Origin: Bacillus sp. CH30_1T
GTDB taxonomy: Bacteria; Bacillota; Bacilli; Bacillales; Bacillaceae_B
Length of the DNA: 64,000 nucleotides
Direction of reading: 5' to 3'
Assembly (NCBI RefSeq): GCF_008364765.1
Contig: NZ_VTUY01000004.1
Location: 442,596 to 506,595 of the forward strand
Shown: positions 24,872 to 34,346 of the stretch, one piece after another
Layout of the letters: every line of letters begins with the position of its first letter
Numbering within the stretch: the stretch's first letter is position 1
The notes under the pieces: model-generated
Databases searched by the model: none
Told to the model about the DNA's origin: nothing
Seen by the model: the letters and a program-made list of their open reading frames with translations, nothing else
Made by a program: the position numbers and the translations under genes

Positions 24872-25696
24872 ATGAATGTATATATGTCGGTGGATATGGA
24901 GGGAATTACAGGCTTAGTTGATCATACACATGTAGATTCGAGCAAGCATAATTATGAGCGTGGGAGAATCATCATGACCGAGGAAGCGAATACGGTTATA
25001 TCTGCTGCCTTTGAGTCAGGTTGCACCGAAGTACTGGTCAATGATAGTCATTCACAGATGAACAATTTATTAATTGAAAAGCTGCATCCAGAAACAAAGT
25101 TGATTTCCGGTGGAGTGAAACCATATTCAATGGTTCAAGGACTGGATGAGACGTTTGATGGGGCTTTTTTTGTGGGTTATCACGCACGCGCATCGACGAA
25201 GGGTGTGATGTCCCATTCGATGATCTTCGGCGTTCGCAACATGTATATCAATGATGTTGCTGTGGGTGAGCTGGGCTTTAATGCGTATGTTGCAGGGTTT
25301 TACGGGGTTCCAGTGTTGATGGTTGCCGGAGATGACCAGGCAGCACTTGAGGCAGAAGCATTGATCCCTAATGTTACGACAGCCGTCGTGAAGGAAACGA
25401 TTTCTCGTTCTGTGGCGAAAAGTCTGACACCTCAGAAATCAACTCAATTATTAAAGAAGAAAACCGAAGAAGCGATACATAATAAAGAAAACGTAAAACC
25501 TCTCACTCCACCTGACCAACCGACATTGCGAATCGAATTTGCGAATTACGGACAAGCGGAGTGGGCAAGTCTTATGCCAGGAACAGAACTTGAGACAGGG
25601 ACGACCACTGTACGATTCGAGGCGAAAAATATACTGGAAGCCTATAGAGCCATGCTTGTCATGACTGAACTGGCGATGCGAACTACATTCTGTTAG
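24872..25696 (+). CDS. dppA: D-aminopeptidase DppA
   Basis: A 274-residue M55 zinc peptidase that removes N-terminal D-amino acids from peptides such as D-Ala-D-Ala. The metal ligands known for B. subtilis DppA fall at the same positions: Asp8, Glu10 (SVDMEGITG), His60 (NDSHSQ), His104 (GYHARA) and Glu133 (GELGFN). His115 (SHSMIF) is the catalytic base. It acts as a decameric cytoplasmic enzyme. AAAGGAGG precedes the ATG. It is first in a ten-gene operon. Confidence 0.96.
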   Translation: MNVYMSVDMEGITGLVDHTHVDSSKHNYERGRIIMTEEANTVISAAFESGCTEVLVNDSHSQMNNLLIEKLHPETKLISGGVKPYSMVQGLDETFDGAFFVGYHARASTKGVMSHSMIFGVRNMYINDVAVGELGFNAYVAGFYGVPVLMVAGDDQAALEAEALIPNVTTAVVKETISRSVAKSLTPQKSTQLLKKKTEEAIHNKENVKPLTPPDQPTLRIEFANYGQAEWASLMPGTELETGTTTVRFEAKNILEAYRAMLVMTELAMRTTFC

Positions 25697-25710
25697 AAAG
25701 TGTGAGATCA

Positions 25711-26643
25711 ATGGGTACATATTTGTTGAAACGACTTCTGGCCATGGTGATAACGTTATGGCTGATTGTGACATTAACATTTTTCTTAATGCATGCCATA
25801 CCAGGGTCACCATTTAATGAAGAGCGAAATACAAGTGAGATCGTACAGCAAAATTTAGAAGCTCATTATCATTTGAATGAGCCGGTGATGATTCAATATT
25901 TTCTCTATTTAAAGTCCCTTGTTTCATTAGACTTTGGTCCATCTATTACACAACCATCACAAACCGTAAATGATTTATTAGGAAGGGGATTTCCAATTTC
26001 CTTTGAATTGGGAATGATTACTCTCGTAATTGCAGTATTGTCTGGCATTATTTTAGGCGTATTGGCTGCTCTCAGACATAACGGAATCATAGATTACATG
26101 GCAATGACTTTCGCCGTACTCGGGATTTCGATTCCAAACTTTGTGATGGCGACATTACTTATTCAGGAATTGGCTGTAAACAGGGGAATCTTCCCTGTAG
26201 CCACATGGACGAGCTGGCGTCACATGGTTCTTCCGACCTTGGCATTAGCAACAGGGCCAATGGCCATAATTGCCCGTCTGACTCGTTCTAGTATGTTGGA
26301 AGTGTTAACCCAGGATTATATTCGAACAGCCCGTGCCAAAGGGTTGTCACCAATCAAGATTGTGTTTAAGCACGCCCTGCGAAATGCCTTACTTCCGGTT
26401 GTAACTGTACTGGGTACTCTAGCAGCAGGAATATTAACAGGTACATTCGTCATTGAACAAATCTTTGCGATTCCGGGAATGGGAAAGTATTTCGTGGAGA
26501 GCATCAATCAGCGTGATTATCCTGTCATTATGGGGACGACTGTATTTTACAGTGCATTTCTCATACTTATGCTGTTTTTGGTGGATTTAGCTTATGGTTA
26601 CCTTGATCCCCGTATTAAGTTACATAAGAAGGAGGCGAAATAA
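25711..26643 (+). CDS. dppB: Dipeptide ABC transporter permease DppB
   Basis: A 310-residue permease with six spans. The N-terminal YLLKRLLAMVITLWLIVTLTF and the loop PGSPFNEERNTSEIVQ are typical of DppB/OppB. The EAA loop RTARAKGLSPIKIVFKHALRNALLPVVT contacts the ATPase. The ATG at 25711 aligns with the B. subtilis start and is preferred over the GTG at 25702. It begins 14 bases after dppA and its stop overlaps the dppC start by one base. Confidence 0.95.
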   Translation: MGTYLLKRLLAMVITLWLIVTLTFFLMHAIPGSPFNEERNTSEIVQQNLEAHYHLNEPVMIQYFLYLKSLVSLDFGPSITQPSQTVNDLLGRGFPISFELGMITLVIAVLSGIILGVLAALRHNGIIDYMAMTFAVLGISIPNFVMATLLIQELAVNRGIFPVATWTSWRHMVLPTLALATGPMAIIARLTRSSMLEVLTQDYIRTARAKGLSPIKIVFKHALRNALLPVVTVLGTLAAGILTGTFVIEQIFAIPGMGKYFVESINQRDYPVIMGTTVFYSAFLILMLFLVDLAYGYLDPRIKLHKKEAK

Positions 26644-27596
26644 TGGGAGTTCCAAAACACCAAGAACCAAATGTGACTCCAGACGTACTGGATGAGTGGT
26701 TTACACCCAAGAAGAGGAATAAAGATGATGCGGAAGCGGTGGTCCGACCGAGTCTTTCCTATTGGCAGGATGCGTGGAAGCGCCTTGTGAAAAATAAGCT
26801 GGCAATGCTTGGCTTTGTTTTTTTAATCGGATTAATTGTGATGGCTGTCATTGGCCCCATTATTTCTCCCCATGACGTAACGAAGCAAACACTTTCGAAC
26901 CAAAACCTGCCTCCTTCCGGTAATCACTGGTTTGGTACCGACGATATGGGACGAGATGTATTTACCCGTACATGGTACGGTGCACGCATATCGTTATTTG
27001 TAGGTTTTATGGCCGCACTCATTGATTTTGTTATCGGGATTGTATATGGAGGCATTGCAGGTTATAAGGGTGGTAAAACCGATAATGTTATGATGCGTGT
27101 TGTTGAAATTCTATACGGATTACCTTACCTATTAGTTGTGATTTTATTAATGGTGGTGATGGGGCCGGGCCTGCTCACTATTATCGTTGCCTTAACCGTG
27201 ACGGGCTGGATCGGGATGGCCCGAATTGTAAGGGGACAAGTGCTGCAAATTAAAAACTATGAGTTCATTCTTGCTTCTAAAACGTTTGGTACGAAAACAG
27301 CCCGTATCATACGGAAGAATCTCCTGCCTAATACGATGGGACCGATTATCGTTCAGATGACACTGACAGTACCTAGCGCTATTTTTGCGGAAGCATTCCT
27401 AAGTTTCCTTGGATTGGGAATTCAAGCTCCTTATGCTAGTTGGGGAGTAATGGCTAATGACGGCTTATCTACGATTCTATCAGGCTATTGGTGGCGATTA
27501 TTCTTCCCGGCTTTATTTATTTCACTAACTATGTTTTCATTCAACGTTTTAGGAGACGGACTACAAGATGCACTTGATCCTAAGCTAAGGAGGTAA
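26643..27596 (+). CDS. dppC: Dipeptide ABC transporter permease DppC
   Basis: A 317-residue second permease. A cytoplasmic N-terminal tail of about 55 residues is followed by the first span, a periplasmic-side loop with HWFGTDDMGRDVFTR typical of OppC/DppC, and the EAA motif around ASKTFGTKTARIIRKNLLPN. It starts on the last base of the dppB stop codon with AAGGAGG in front, so the two are coupled. Confidence 0.95.
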   Translation: MGVPKHQEPNVTPDVLDEWFTPKKRNKDDAEAVVRPSLSYWQDAWKRLVKNKLAMLGFVFLIGLIVMAVIGPIISPHDVTKQTLSNQNLPPSGNHWFGTDDMGRDVFTRTWYGARISLFVGFMAALIDFVIGIVYGGIAGYKGGKTDNVMMRVVEILYGLPYLLVVILLMVVMGPGLLTIIVALTVTGWIGMARIVRGQVLQIKNYEFILASKTFGTKTARIIRKNLLPNTMGPIIVQMTLTVPSAIFAEAFLSFLGLGIQAPYASWGVMANDGLSTILSGYWWRLFFPALFISLTMFSFNVLGDGLQDALDPKLRR

Positions 27597-27601
27597 TCAT
27601 C

Positions 27602-28615
27602 ATGAATCACGTATTATCTGTACAAGATCTACATGTACATTTCTCGACATATGGGGGGGAAGTCAAAGCGGTTCGGGGAGTGAGCTTTGATTTACATAAG
27701 GGAGAAACGCTCGCCATTGTCGGCGAATCAGGATGCGGAAAGAGTGTAACGTCTCAAAGCATTATGAGGTTAATTCCAAGTCCACCTGGGAAAGTGACGA
27801 ACGGCAAGATACTATTTAAAGGAAAAGATCTTTTAGGTGTAACCGAACCGCAAATGCGAAAGATTCGAGGGGCCGATATCTCGATGATTTTTCAGGATCC
27901 CATGACAGCACTGAATCCGACCCTGACAATCGGGGAGCAAATCATAGAAGGAATTCTGCAGCATAACGACGTTTCCAAGAAACAGGCTAGACAAAAAGCG
28001 ATTGAGATGTTGACACTTGTCAGTATTCCAAACCCTGAAGAACGAATAAAGCAATATCCCCATCAATTTAGTGGAGGAATGAGGCAGCGGATTGTTATTG
28101 CCATGTCACTCGTATGCGAACCAGACGTAATAATCGCCGATGAACCAACAACAGCTCTCGATGTAACCATTCAAGCTCAGATTTTGGAATTATTCAAAGA
28201 AATCCAACAGAAAACCGGAGTCTCGATTATTTTGATTACCCATGATTTAGGTGTAGTAGCTCAAGTTGCTGATCGTATTGCCGTCATGTATGCCGGTAAG
28301 ATTGTAGAGGAAGGAAATAGAAGAGAGATCTTCTATCACCCTCAACATCCGTATACACAAGGGTTACTGAAATCAGTTCCAAGACTTGATCTTGATGGGG
28401 AAGATCTGATTCCGATACCCGGCTCACCGCCTGATTTATTTTCACCACCCGTTGGATGTCCTTTCGTTCCCCGGTGTGAAAAGGCGATGGAAGTGTGCGA
28501 CCGTGTATATCCTGCGAAAACACAGCTATCAAACGATCACCACGTTGACTGCTGGCTACAGGATAAGCGTGCAAAAAAAGCGATGCTTTCATCTATTAGC
28601 TTAACCATCCGTTAG
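27602..28615 (+). CDS. dppD: Dipeptide ABC transporter ATPase DppD
   Basis: A 337-residue ATPase: Walker A GESGCGKSV (41-49), FSGGMRQRI signature, Walker B VIIADEPTTALD and switch HDL. The C-terminal oligopeptide-transporter domain has the CPFVPRC and C-x(n)-C cysteines that bind an iron-sulphur cluster in this subfamily. It is six bases after dppC. Its partner ATPase is YkfD at the other end of the operon. Confidence 0.95.
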   Translation: MNHVLSVQDLHVHFSTYGGEVKAVRGVSFDLHKGETLAIVGESGCGKSVTSQSIMRLIPSPPGKVTNGKILFKGKDLLGVTEPQMRKIRGADISMIFQDPMTALNPTLTIGEQIIEGILQHNDVSKKQARQKAIEMLTLVSIPNPEERIKQYPHQFSGGMRQRIVIAMSLVCEPDVIIADEPTTALDVTIQAQILELFKEIQQKTGVSIILITHDLGVVAQVADRIAVMYAGKIVEEGNRREIFYHPQHPYTQGLLKSVPRLDLDGEDLIPIPGSPPDLFSPPVGCPFVPRCEKAMEVCDRVYPAKTQLSNDHHVDCWLQDKRAKKAMLSSISLTIR

Positions 28616-28657
28616 GTTAATTGTTTGATAGATAAAAAGAATAAGAGGGGGAAGAAA

Positions 28658-30283
28658 ATGAAGAAGCTATTATCAGTTTTTTTAGCAGGAATGCTCTTGT
28701 TTGTGTTGGCGGCTTGTACAGCTACGAAGGATGCAGGCAGTGAGTCAAGCAGTGGAGACAGTAAGAAAGAAAATACAGGAAAGGTTCTTCACTTGAACAA
28801 TGGTGCTGAACCAACGTCTTTTGATCCTCCCATAGGATTCGACTCCTATTCCTGGACAGCGTTAAACAATTTAATGGAAGGGATGACGCGTTTAAACGCT
28901 AATCATGAACCCGAAGCGGCAATGGCAGAAAAATGGGACGTGTCCGAAGATGGAAAAGTATACACATTCCACATTCGTGACAATGCCAAATGGTCTAATG
29001 GAGATGATGTAACCGCTGGAGACTTCGTTTTTGCCTGGAAACGTCTGTTGAATCCGGAAACGGGATCACCGGCTGCCTTCTTAGGTTATTTCATTGAAGG
29101 TGGAGAAGCTTTCAATACAGGAAAAGGGTCAGCTGATGAAGTGAAGGTAGCAGCGAAGGACGAGAAAACATTTGAGGTGACTTTAACAAGTCCACAAGCA
29201 TATTTCTTAAGCGTCATTGCGAATCCAGCGTTCTTCCCAATCAATGAGAAGGTTGCTACTGAAAACCCTGAGTGGTTTGCAGAAGCTGATACATTCGTTG
29301 CAAATGGGCCATTTAAATTAACTGAATGGGAGCATGACAGCCACTTTGTCATGGAAAAGAATGATCAATATTGGGATAAAGATTCAGTGAATTTGGATAA
29401 AGTTCATTGGGCAATGGTGAACGATACAAACACGGATTATCAATTATTCAAAACGGGGGAGCTGGATACAGCAGACGTACCAGCTGATTTAAGTAAACAA
29501 TTATTCGAAGAAGGCAAAGTGAATGTAGAAGATCAAGCAGGAACCTACTTCTACCGTTTCAATTTAGAAAAAGAGCCTTTCCAAAATCAAAACATCCGTA
29601 AAGCATTTGCCATGGCGGTAGATCAACAACAAATGGTCGAATTTGTGACAAAGAATAAGGAAAAAGCAGCTTACGGCTTCGTATCAAAAGGTTTCAAAGA
29701 TCCTTCCGGGAAAGACTTCCGGGAAGCAAATGGAGATTTAGCGAAAACAAATATCGAAGAAGCGAAAGCCCTTCTGAAAAAAGGAATGGAAGAAGAAGGG
29801 TACGATAAGCTACCTGAAGTAACCTTAACGTACAGCACTAGTGATACACATCAGAAAATTGCTGAAGCACTTCAACAAATGTTCAAGGAAAACTTGGAGG
29901 TTGACGTTAAATTAGCCAATATGGAATGGAACGTATTCCAGGACGAGCAAAAAGCATTGAAGTTCCAATTATCACGAAGCTCATTCCTGGCAGACTACGC
30001 AGACCCGATCAACTTCCTGGAGAACTTCCAAACAGGCCACTCTATGAACCGAACAGGTTGGAATAACGAAAAGTTCGACAGCTTAATCAAACAAGCCATG
30101 AATGAAGCAGATGAAGCGAAGCGTTTCGAATTAATGTATGAAGCAGAGAAAATCTTAATGGATGAAATGCCGATCATTCCTATCCACTTCTACAATCACG
30201 TGTATTTACAAAATGAAGATGTATCCGGTATCGTTCGTCATCCAGTTGGATACATGGAATTAAAATGGGCAGACAAGAAATAA
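28658..30283 (+). CDS. dppE: Dipeptide-binding lipoprotein DppE
   Basis: A 541-residue solute-binding protein of family 5. A lipoprotein signal (KKLLSVFLAGMLLFVLAAC) places the lipidated cysteine at residue 20. The body has the SBP_bac_5 features DNAKWSNGDDVTAGDFVFAW and RKAFAMAVDQQ. It delivers murein tripeptides or dipeptides to DppBC. The ATG at 28658 has GAGGGGG six bases upstream; an upstream TTG at 28625 would spoil the signal peptide. Confidence 0.95.
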   Translation: MKKLLSVFLAGMLLFVLAACTATKDAGSESSSGDSKKENTGKVLHLNNGAEPTSFDPPIGFDSYSWTALNNLMEGMTRLNANHEPEAAMAEKWDVSEDGKVYTFHIRDNAKWSNGDDVTAGDFVFAWKRLLNPETGSPAAFLGYFIEGGEAFNTGKGSADEVKVAAKDEKTFEVTLTSPQAYFLSVIANPAFFPINEKVATENPEWFAEADTFVANGPFKLTEWEHDSHFVMEKNDQYWDKDSVNLDKVHWAMVNDTNTDYQLFKTGELDTADVPADLSKQLFEEGKVNVEDQAGTYFYRFNLEKEPFQNQNIRKAFAMAVDQQQMVEFVTKNKEKAAYGFVSKGFKDPSGKDFREANGDLAKTNIEEAKALLKKGMEEEGYDKLPEVTLTYSTSDTHQKIAEALQQMFKENLEVDVKLANMEWNVFQDEQKALKFQLSRSSFLADYADPINFLENFQTGHSMNRTGWNNEKFDSLIKQAMNEADEAKRFELMYEAEKILMDEMPIIPIHFYNHVYLQNEDVSGIVRHPVGYMELKWADKK

Positions 30284-30311
30284 GTGCTTGAACTAATAGT
30301 GAGTGGAGAAG

Positions 30312-30337
30312 ACGCAAGGCTACTTGAAGCCTTGCGT
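30312..30337 (+). terminator. Intra-operon hairpin between dppE and ykfA
   Basis: ACGCAAGGCT (30312-30321) pairs with AGCCTTGCGT (30328-30337), followed by TTGCTCCCTCTTTTTC. The T-run is delayed, so it probably lowers rather than stops transcription into ykfA, and may protect the abundant dppE message. Confidence 0.65.
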
Positions 30338-30370
30338 TTGCTCCCTCTTTTTCTACGAAAGGGGTAATGT

Positions 30371-31309
30371 ATGGTGATAAAAGCTTCAAAACTCAATGTA
30401 GGGGATACAATAGGTGTCATTGCTCCTGCAAGCCCTCCGAAACCTGAACCATTAAAAAAAGCCCTATCATTCCTTGAAGAATTAGGTTTGGACATAAAAC
30501 TGGGGAAATCTGTCCATAAGAAATATGGGTACCTGGCAGGTTATGATCAAGAACGGATAGAAGATATACATATGATGTTCAAAGACAGTGACGTTAAAGC
30601 CATCATTTGTGCTTGCGGCGGTTTCGGCACAGGACGTATCGTATCCCGATTGGATTACAACTTGATAAGGGAAAACCCGAAAATCTTTTGGGGATATAGT
30701 GATATCACTTTTTTACATACAGCTATTCAACAACAAACTGGACTCGTTACGTTTCATGGTCCTATGTTAAGTTCAGATATTGGTCTTTCGGGTGTACATG
30801 CATTAACGAAGAGTTCCTTTGAACAGTTGTTCCGTTCGGGAGACATCGAATATACAAACAAACTTTCCATGTTGGAAACTGTTGTTGAAGGCGCAGCAAG
30901 CGGACCTGTAATAGGTGGAAATCTTACCTTATTGGTTAGCACTTTAGGGACTCCTTTTGAAGTGGATACAAAAGGTAAAATCCTATTTATCGAGGATATC
31001 GATGAAAAACCTTATAAAGTGGACCGAATGATGAATCAGCTGAAAATGGCGGGGAAATTCGATGACGCATCTGGAATCATCATCGGGGATTTCAAAAACT
31101 GTGTGCCAGAAAAACACGAACAATCTCTGACTCTCGATGAGGTGCTCAAAGAACATATTTCAGATGCTGGTAAACCTGTTTTAAAAGGATTTCATATCGG
31201 TCATTCTTCCCCAAGTATCGCCATACCATTAGGTAGCATGGGACGAATGAATACGTATAACCAAACATTTATCGTAGAAACAGGCATAAGAGAGGATGAG
31301 AATAATTGA
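30371..31309 (+). CDS. ykfA: LD-carboxypeptidase YkfA
   Basis: A 312-residue S66-family LD-carboxypeptidase that trims murein tetrapeptides to tripeptides in the cytoplasm. The catalytic serine lies in FWGYSDITFLH, the glutamate in IEDIDEKPYKVDRM or nearby and the histidine in FHIGHSSPSIAIP. AAAGGGG lies six bases before the ATG. It overlaps ykfB by four bases (TTGA). The function follows from B. subtilis, where ykfABC recycle cell-wall peptides. Confidence 0.94.
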   Translation: MVIKASKLNVGDTIGVIAPASPPKPEPLKKALSFLEELGLDIKLGKSVHKKYGYLAGYDQERIEDIHMMFKDSDVKAIICACGGFGTGRIVSRLDYNLIRENPKIFWGYSDITFLHTAIQQQTGLVTFHGPMLSSDIGLSGVHALTKSSFEQLFRSGDIEYTNKLSMLETVVEGAASGPVIGGNLTLLVSTLGTPFEVDTKGKILFIEDIDEKPYKVDRMMNQLKMAGKFDDASGIIIGDFKNCVPEKHEQSLTLDEVLKEHISDAGKPVLKGFHIGHSSPSIAIPLGSMGRMNTYNQTFIVETGIREDENN

Positions 31310-32385
31310 AGATCCATCAATTGGAAACATTCCGAACAGCTATCCCGCTGCATACTCCTTTTAAAACTGCGTTGCGCACTGTTGAAGTGGCAGAAGCCAT
31401 CGTTGTGAAATTAACGTGTGATGACGGGACGGTTGGATGGGGAGAAGCACCGCCAACAGTCGTCATTACAGGGGACAGCTTATCCAGCATTGAATGGGCC
31501 ATCCTACAAGTGATCAAGCCGGCCATCATAGGTAAGAGTCTCTTAAATTACGAACAGCTTTTTCAACATTTACATTCATTAATTGTCCGTAATTCAAGCG
31601 CAAAGGCTGCTGTAGATATGGCCTTATATGATTGCCTTTCTCAGCACTGTAATATTCCACTCTATCAATTTCTTGGTGGGTACCGTCATGAGCTGGAGAC
31701 CGATTATACTGTGAGCGTTAATAGCCCAAAAGAAATGGGTGAAGATGCAGAAGCCTATGTGAAGCAAGGCTTTGACGTACTGAAGGTCAAAGTAGGAAAA
31801 GATGATATCGAGACGGATATAAAAAGAATTCATGAGATCCGCCAACGAATCGGGTTCGATATCAAAATTCGACTGGATGCCAATCAAGGCTGGGAATCGA
31901 AAGCGGCTGTCAAAACGATTCGTAAACTGGAAGACCTTGATCTTAATATTGAGTTAGTCGAGCAGCCTGTACCTGCTCATGATATTGAAGGGCTAAAGAG
32001 AGTCACTGATGGAGTGGATACACTGATTATGGCAGATGAGAGTGTTTTTACACCATATCAAGCATTTGAAGTGTTAAAAACCCGCAGTGCAGACCTGATC
32101 AATATCAAACTCATGAAAGCAGGGGGCATTTATTACGCTCAGAAAATTAACGATCTCGCGGAGGTTTGTGGTGTCGAATGTATGGTAGGAAGCATGATTG
32201 AAACGCGCCTTGGGATTACGGCCGCAGCTCATTTTGCAGCAAGCAAGAAAAACGTGACCCGATTTGATTTCGACGCCCCTCTTATGTTGGCAAAAGATAT
32301 TGTAGTGGGAGGCATAGAATATAACGGTCGAATGATAACGATGCCTACCCAACCTGGATTAGGTATTGAGAGAGTACTAGTTTAA
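31306..32385 (+). CDS. ykfB: L-Ala-D/L-Glu epimerase YkfB
   Basis: A 359-residue member of the enolase superfamily. Catalytic lysines are in VLKVKVGKDD and NIKLMKAGG; metal ligands are LDANQGW, ELVEQP and MADESVF. It epimerises L-Ala-D-Glu from murein to L-Ala-L-Glu. A TTG start at 31306 overlaps the ykfA stop. The length is that of the family. Confidence 0.94.
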   Translation: MKIHQLETFRTAIPLHTPFKTALRTVEVAEAIVVKLTCDDGTVGWGEAPPTVVITGDSLSSIEWAILQVIKPAIIGKSLLNYEQLFQHLHSLIVRNSSAKAAVDMALYDCLSQHCNIPLYQFLGGYRHELETDYTVSVNSPKEMGEDAEAYVKQGFDVLKVKVGKDDIETDIKRIHEIRQRIGFDIKIRLDANQGWESKAAVKTIRKLEDLDLNIELVEQPVPAHDIEGLKRVTDGVDTLIMADESVFTPYQAFEVLKTRSADLINIKLMKAGGIYYAQKINDLAEVCGVECMVGSMIETRLGITAAAHFAASKKNVTRFDFDAPLMLAKDIVVGGIEYNGRMITMPTQPGLGIERVLV

Positions 32386-32407
32386 ATGAATATGAGGGGG
32401 AATTAAT

Positions 32408-33331
32408 ATGACGACAAAAGCGCTAATAGCAGTACCTGTATCAACCGTATGGACATCCAAGGATTCAGCCCGTGATTTGGATTCACCTGCCGTTTCCAAT
32501 CCCGTGCAAATCAACGAATGGTTAGATTCCTTGACACATGAAACCCGGTTGGCTCTGTGCGATGAAAACCGTATACAATCTCAAGCTTTATTCGGCCAGG
32601 AAGTATTGGTGATGGAAGAGAAGGACGGTTGGTCTCGTGTGATCATTCCAGACCAAGCTACATCGAAAGACAATCAAGGGTACCCTGGTTGGGTCCCAAG
32701 CGCTCAACTTTCACACGGGGAGTTACCTCATACGGATACATATGCCATAATCACAAGCAAATTTGCGGATTTAATCAATGAAGAGAATGAGGTGGAATTG
32801 GAACTTAGTTTCCAAACGATTTTACCCGTTGTGAAAGAGCATGTTCATGTTATTGAAGTTTTGACTCCGTTAGGTACACGCTTCTTAAAACAGAAAGATG
32901 TAATCATCTCAACCACGAAGGTTAACGATCAAAAGGGTAGTGGCCAAGACATCGTCACTTCAGGAGAAGCTTTTCTTAATCTTCCTTATTTATGGGGAGG
33001 GATGACGAGCTATGGGTTTGATTGCTCAGGCTTCAGTTATACCATGTGCAAGGCGAATGGTTATCTGATTCCACGAGATGCAAATGACCAGGCTAAAGCC
33101 GGAAAAGAAGTAGCACTGGATCTATTAGAGCCTGGTGATCTTTTATTTTTTGCTTATGAAGAAGGGAAGGGGAGCATTCATCACGTTGGAATCTATCATG
33201 GTGACGGACAGATGATCCACTCTCCCAATACTGGGAAAACCATTGAAACCCTTTCCCTGAAAGGTACCTACTACGAGAAAGAGCTGTGTATAGCAAGGCG
33301 CTACTGGGGGGAAACGGAGGAATCATCTTGA
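32408..33331 (+). CDS. ykfC: Gamma-D-glutamyl-L-diamino acid endopeptidase YkfC (NlpC/P60)
   Basis: A 307-residue protein with two SH3b-like domains (about 20-100 and 100-175) and a C-terminal NlpC/P60 domain. The catalytic cysteine lies in GFDCSGFSYT, and the histidine in HHVGIYHGDGQMIH. No signal peptide is present, consistent with recycling of imported murein peptides in the cytoplasm. It cuts between D-Glu and the diamino acid. GAGGGGG lies before the ATG, and its stop overlaps ykfD by four bases. Confidence 0.94.
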   Translation: MTTKALIAVPVSTVWTSKDSARDLDSPAVSNPVQINEWLDSLTHETRLALCDENRIQSQALFGQEVLVMEEKDGWSRVIIPDQATSKDNQGYPGWVPSAQLSHGELPHTDTYAIITSKFADLINEENEVELELSFQTILPVVKEHVHVIEVLTPLGTRFLKQKDVIISTTKVNDQKGSGQDIVTSGEAFLNLPYLWGGMTSYGFDCSGFSYTMCKANGYLIPRDANDQAKAGKEVALDLLEPGDLLFFAYEEGKGSIHHVGIYHGDGQMIHSPNTGKTIETLSLKGTYYEKELCIARRYWGETEESS

Positions 33332-34332
33332 CGAATCACAAACTACTCGAAGTAAAGGAATTAAAAAAATACTTTCAGCTTGAAAAAGGTAAAACCTTAA
33401 AGGCAGTGGATCGGATTTCATTTGATATATATAAAGGTGAGACATTCGGTCTAGTAGGGGAATCGGGTTGCGGGAAGTCGACTATTGGCCGCACCATTAT
33501 CGGTTTGTATGACAGGACAGAAGGGGAAGTCATGTATGACGGGAAGAACGTTCATACACTCTCTGATAAAGAAAAGCTGTCCTTTTATCGAAACATGCAG
33601 ATGATATTCCAGGATCCGTACGCTTCTCTTAACCCCCGTTCAACGGTACGTGAAATCATTGCAGAACCGATGGATGCACACGATATATACCGGGATAAAA
33701 AAGAGCAGATGGAACGTATTTATCAGCTCTTGGAAGATGTCGGGCTGAATAGGGATCATGCGAATCGCTATCCCCACGAATTCAGTGGCGGACAGCGTCA
33801 GCGAATTGGCATAGCACGTGCACTTGCTCTTAATCCAGATTTCATCATCGCCGATGAACCGATTTCTGCTCTTGATGTTTCCGTTCAAGCTCAAATCGTA
33901 AACCTATTGAAAAAGCTTCAAAAAGAAAAGGAGTTGACCTTTTTATTCATTGCTCATGATCTTTCTATGGTAAAGCATATTAGTAACCGCATCGGAGTGA
34001 TGTATCTGGGACATATGGTTGAATTAACCGAGAGTAAGGAGCTATATAAAAAGCCTCTTCACCCTTATACCCAAGCATTACTTTCAGCTATCCCCATCCC
34101 TGATCCCGATGTAGAGGATGAGCGTGAACGAATGATCATTCAAGGAGAAATCCCCAGTCCAATCGATCCACCAAGTGGCTGTGTATTCAGAACCCGTTGT
34201 CCTGTAGCCATGGAAGCATGCTCTAGCCATAAACCTAAATGGAAGGAAGTAGAAGAACAGCACTTTGTTGCTTGTCACTTATACGACAATGAAATCACAA
34301 AGGATCATGACGAAGTAGCGGTCACAAAGTAA
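33328..34332 (+). CDS. ykfD: Oligopeptide ABC transporter ATPase YkfD
   Basis: A 334-residue ATPase: Walker A GESGCGKST, signature FSGGQRQRI, Walker B FIIADEPISALD. The C-terminal oligo_HPY domain includes CVFRTRCPVAMEAC. The TTG start at 33328 sits in the overlap TTGA with the ykfC stop and has GGAGG seven bases upstream. It is the second ATPase for the DppBC channel. Confidence 0.94.
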   Translation: MTNHKLLEVKELKKYFQLEKGKTLKAVDRISFDIYKGETFGLVGESGCGKSTIGRTIIGLYDRTEGEVMYDGKNVHTLSDKEKLSFYRNMQMIFQDPYASLNPRSTVREIIAEPMDAHDIYRDKKEQMERIYQLLEDVGLNRDHANRYPHEFSGGQRQRIGIARALALNPDFIIADEPISALDVSVQAQIVNLLKKLQKEKELTFLFIAHDLSMVKHISNRIGVMYLGHMVELTESKELYKKPLHPYTQALLSAIPIPDPDVEDERERMIIQGEIPSPIDPPSGCVFRTRCPVAMEACSSHKPKWKEVEEQHFVACHLYDNEITKDHDEVAVTK

Positions 34333-34346
34333 AGGATGAATTGTAG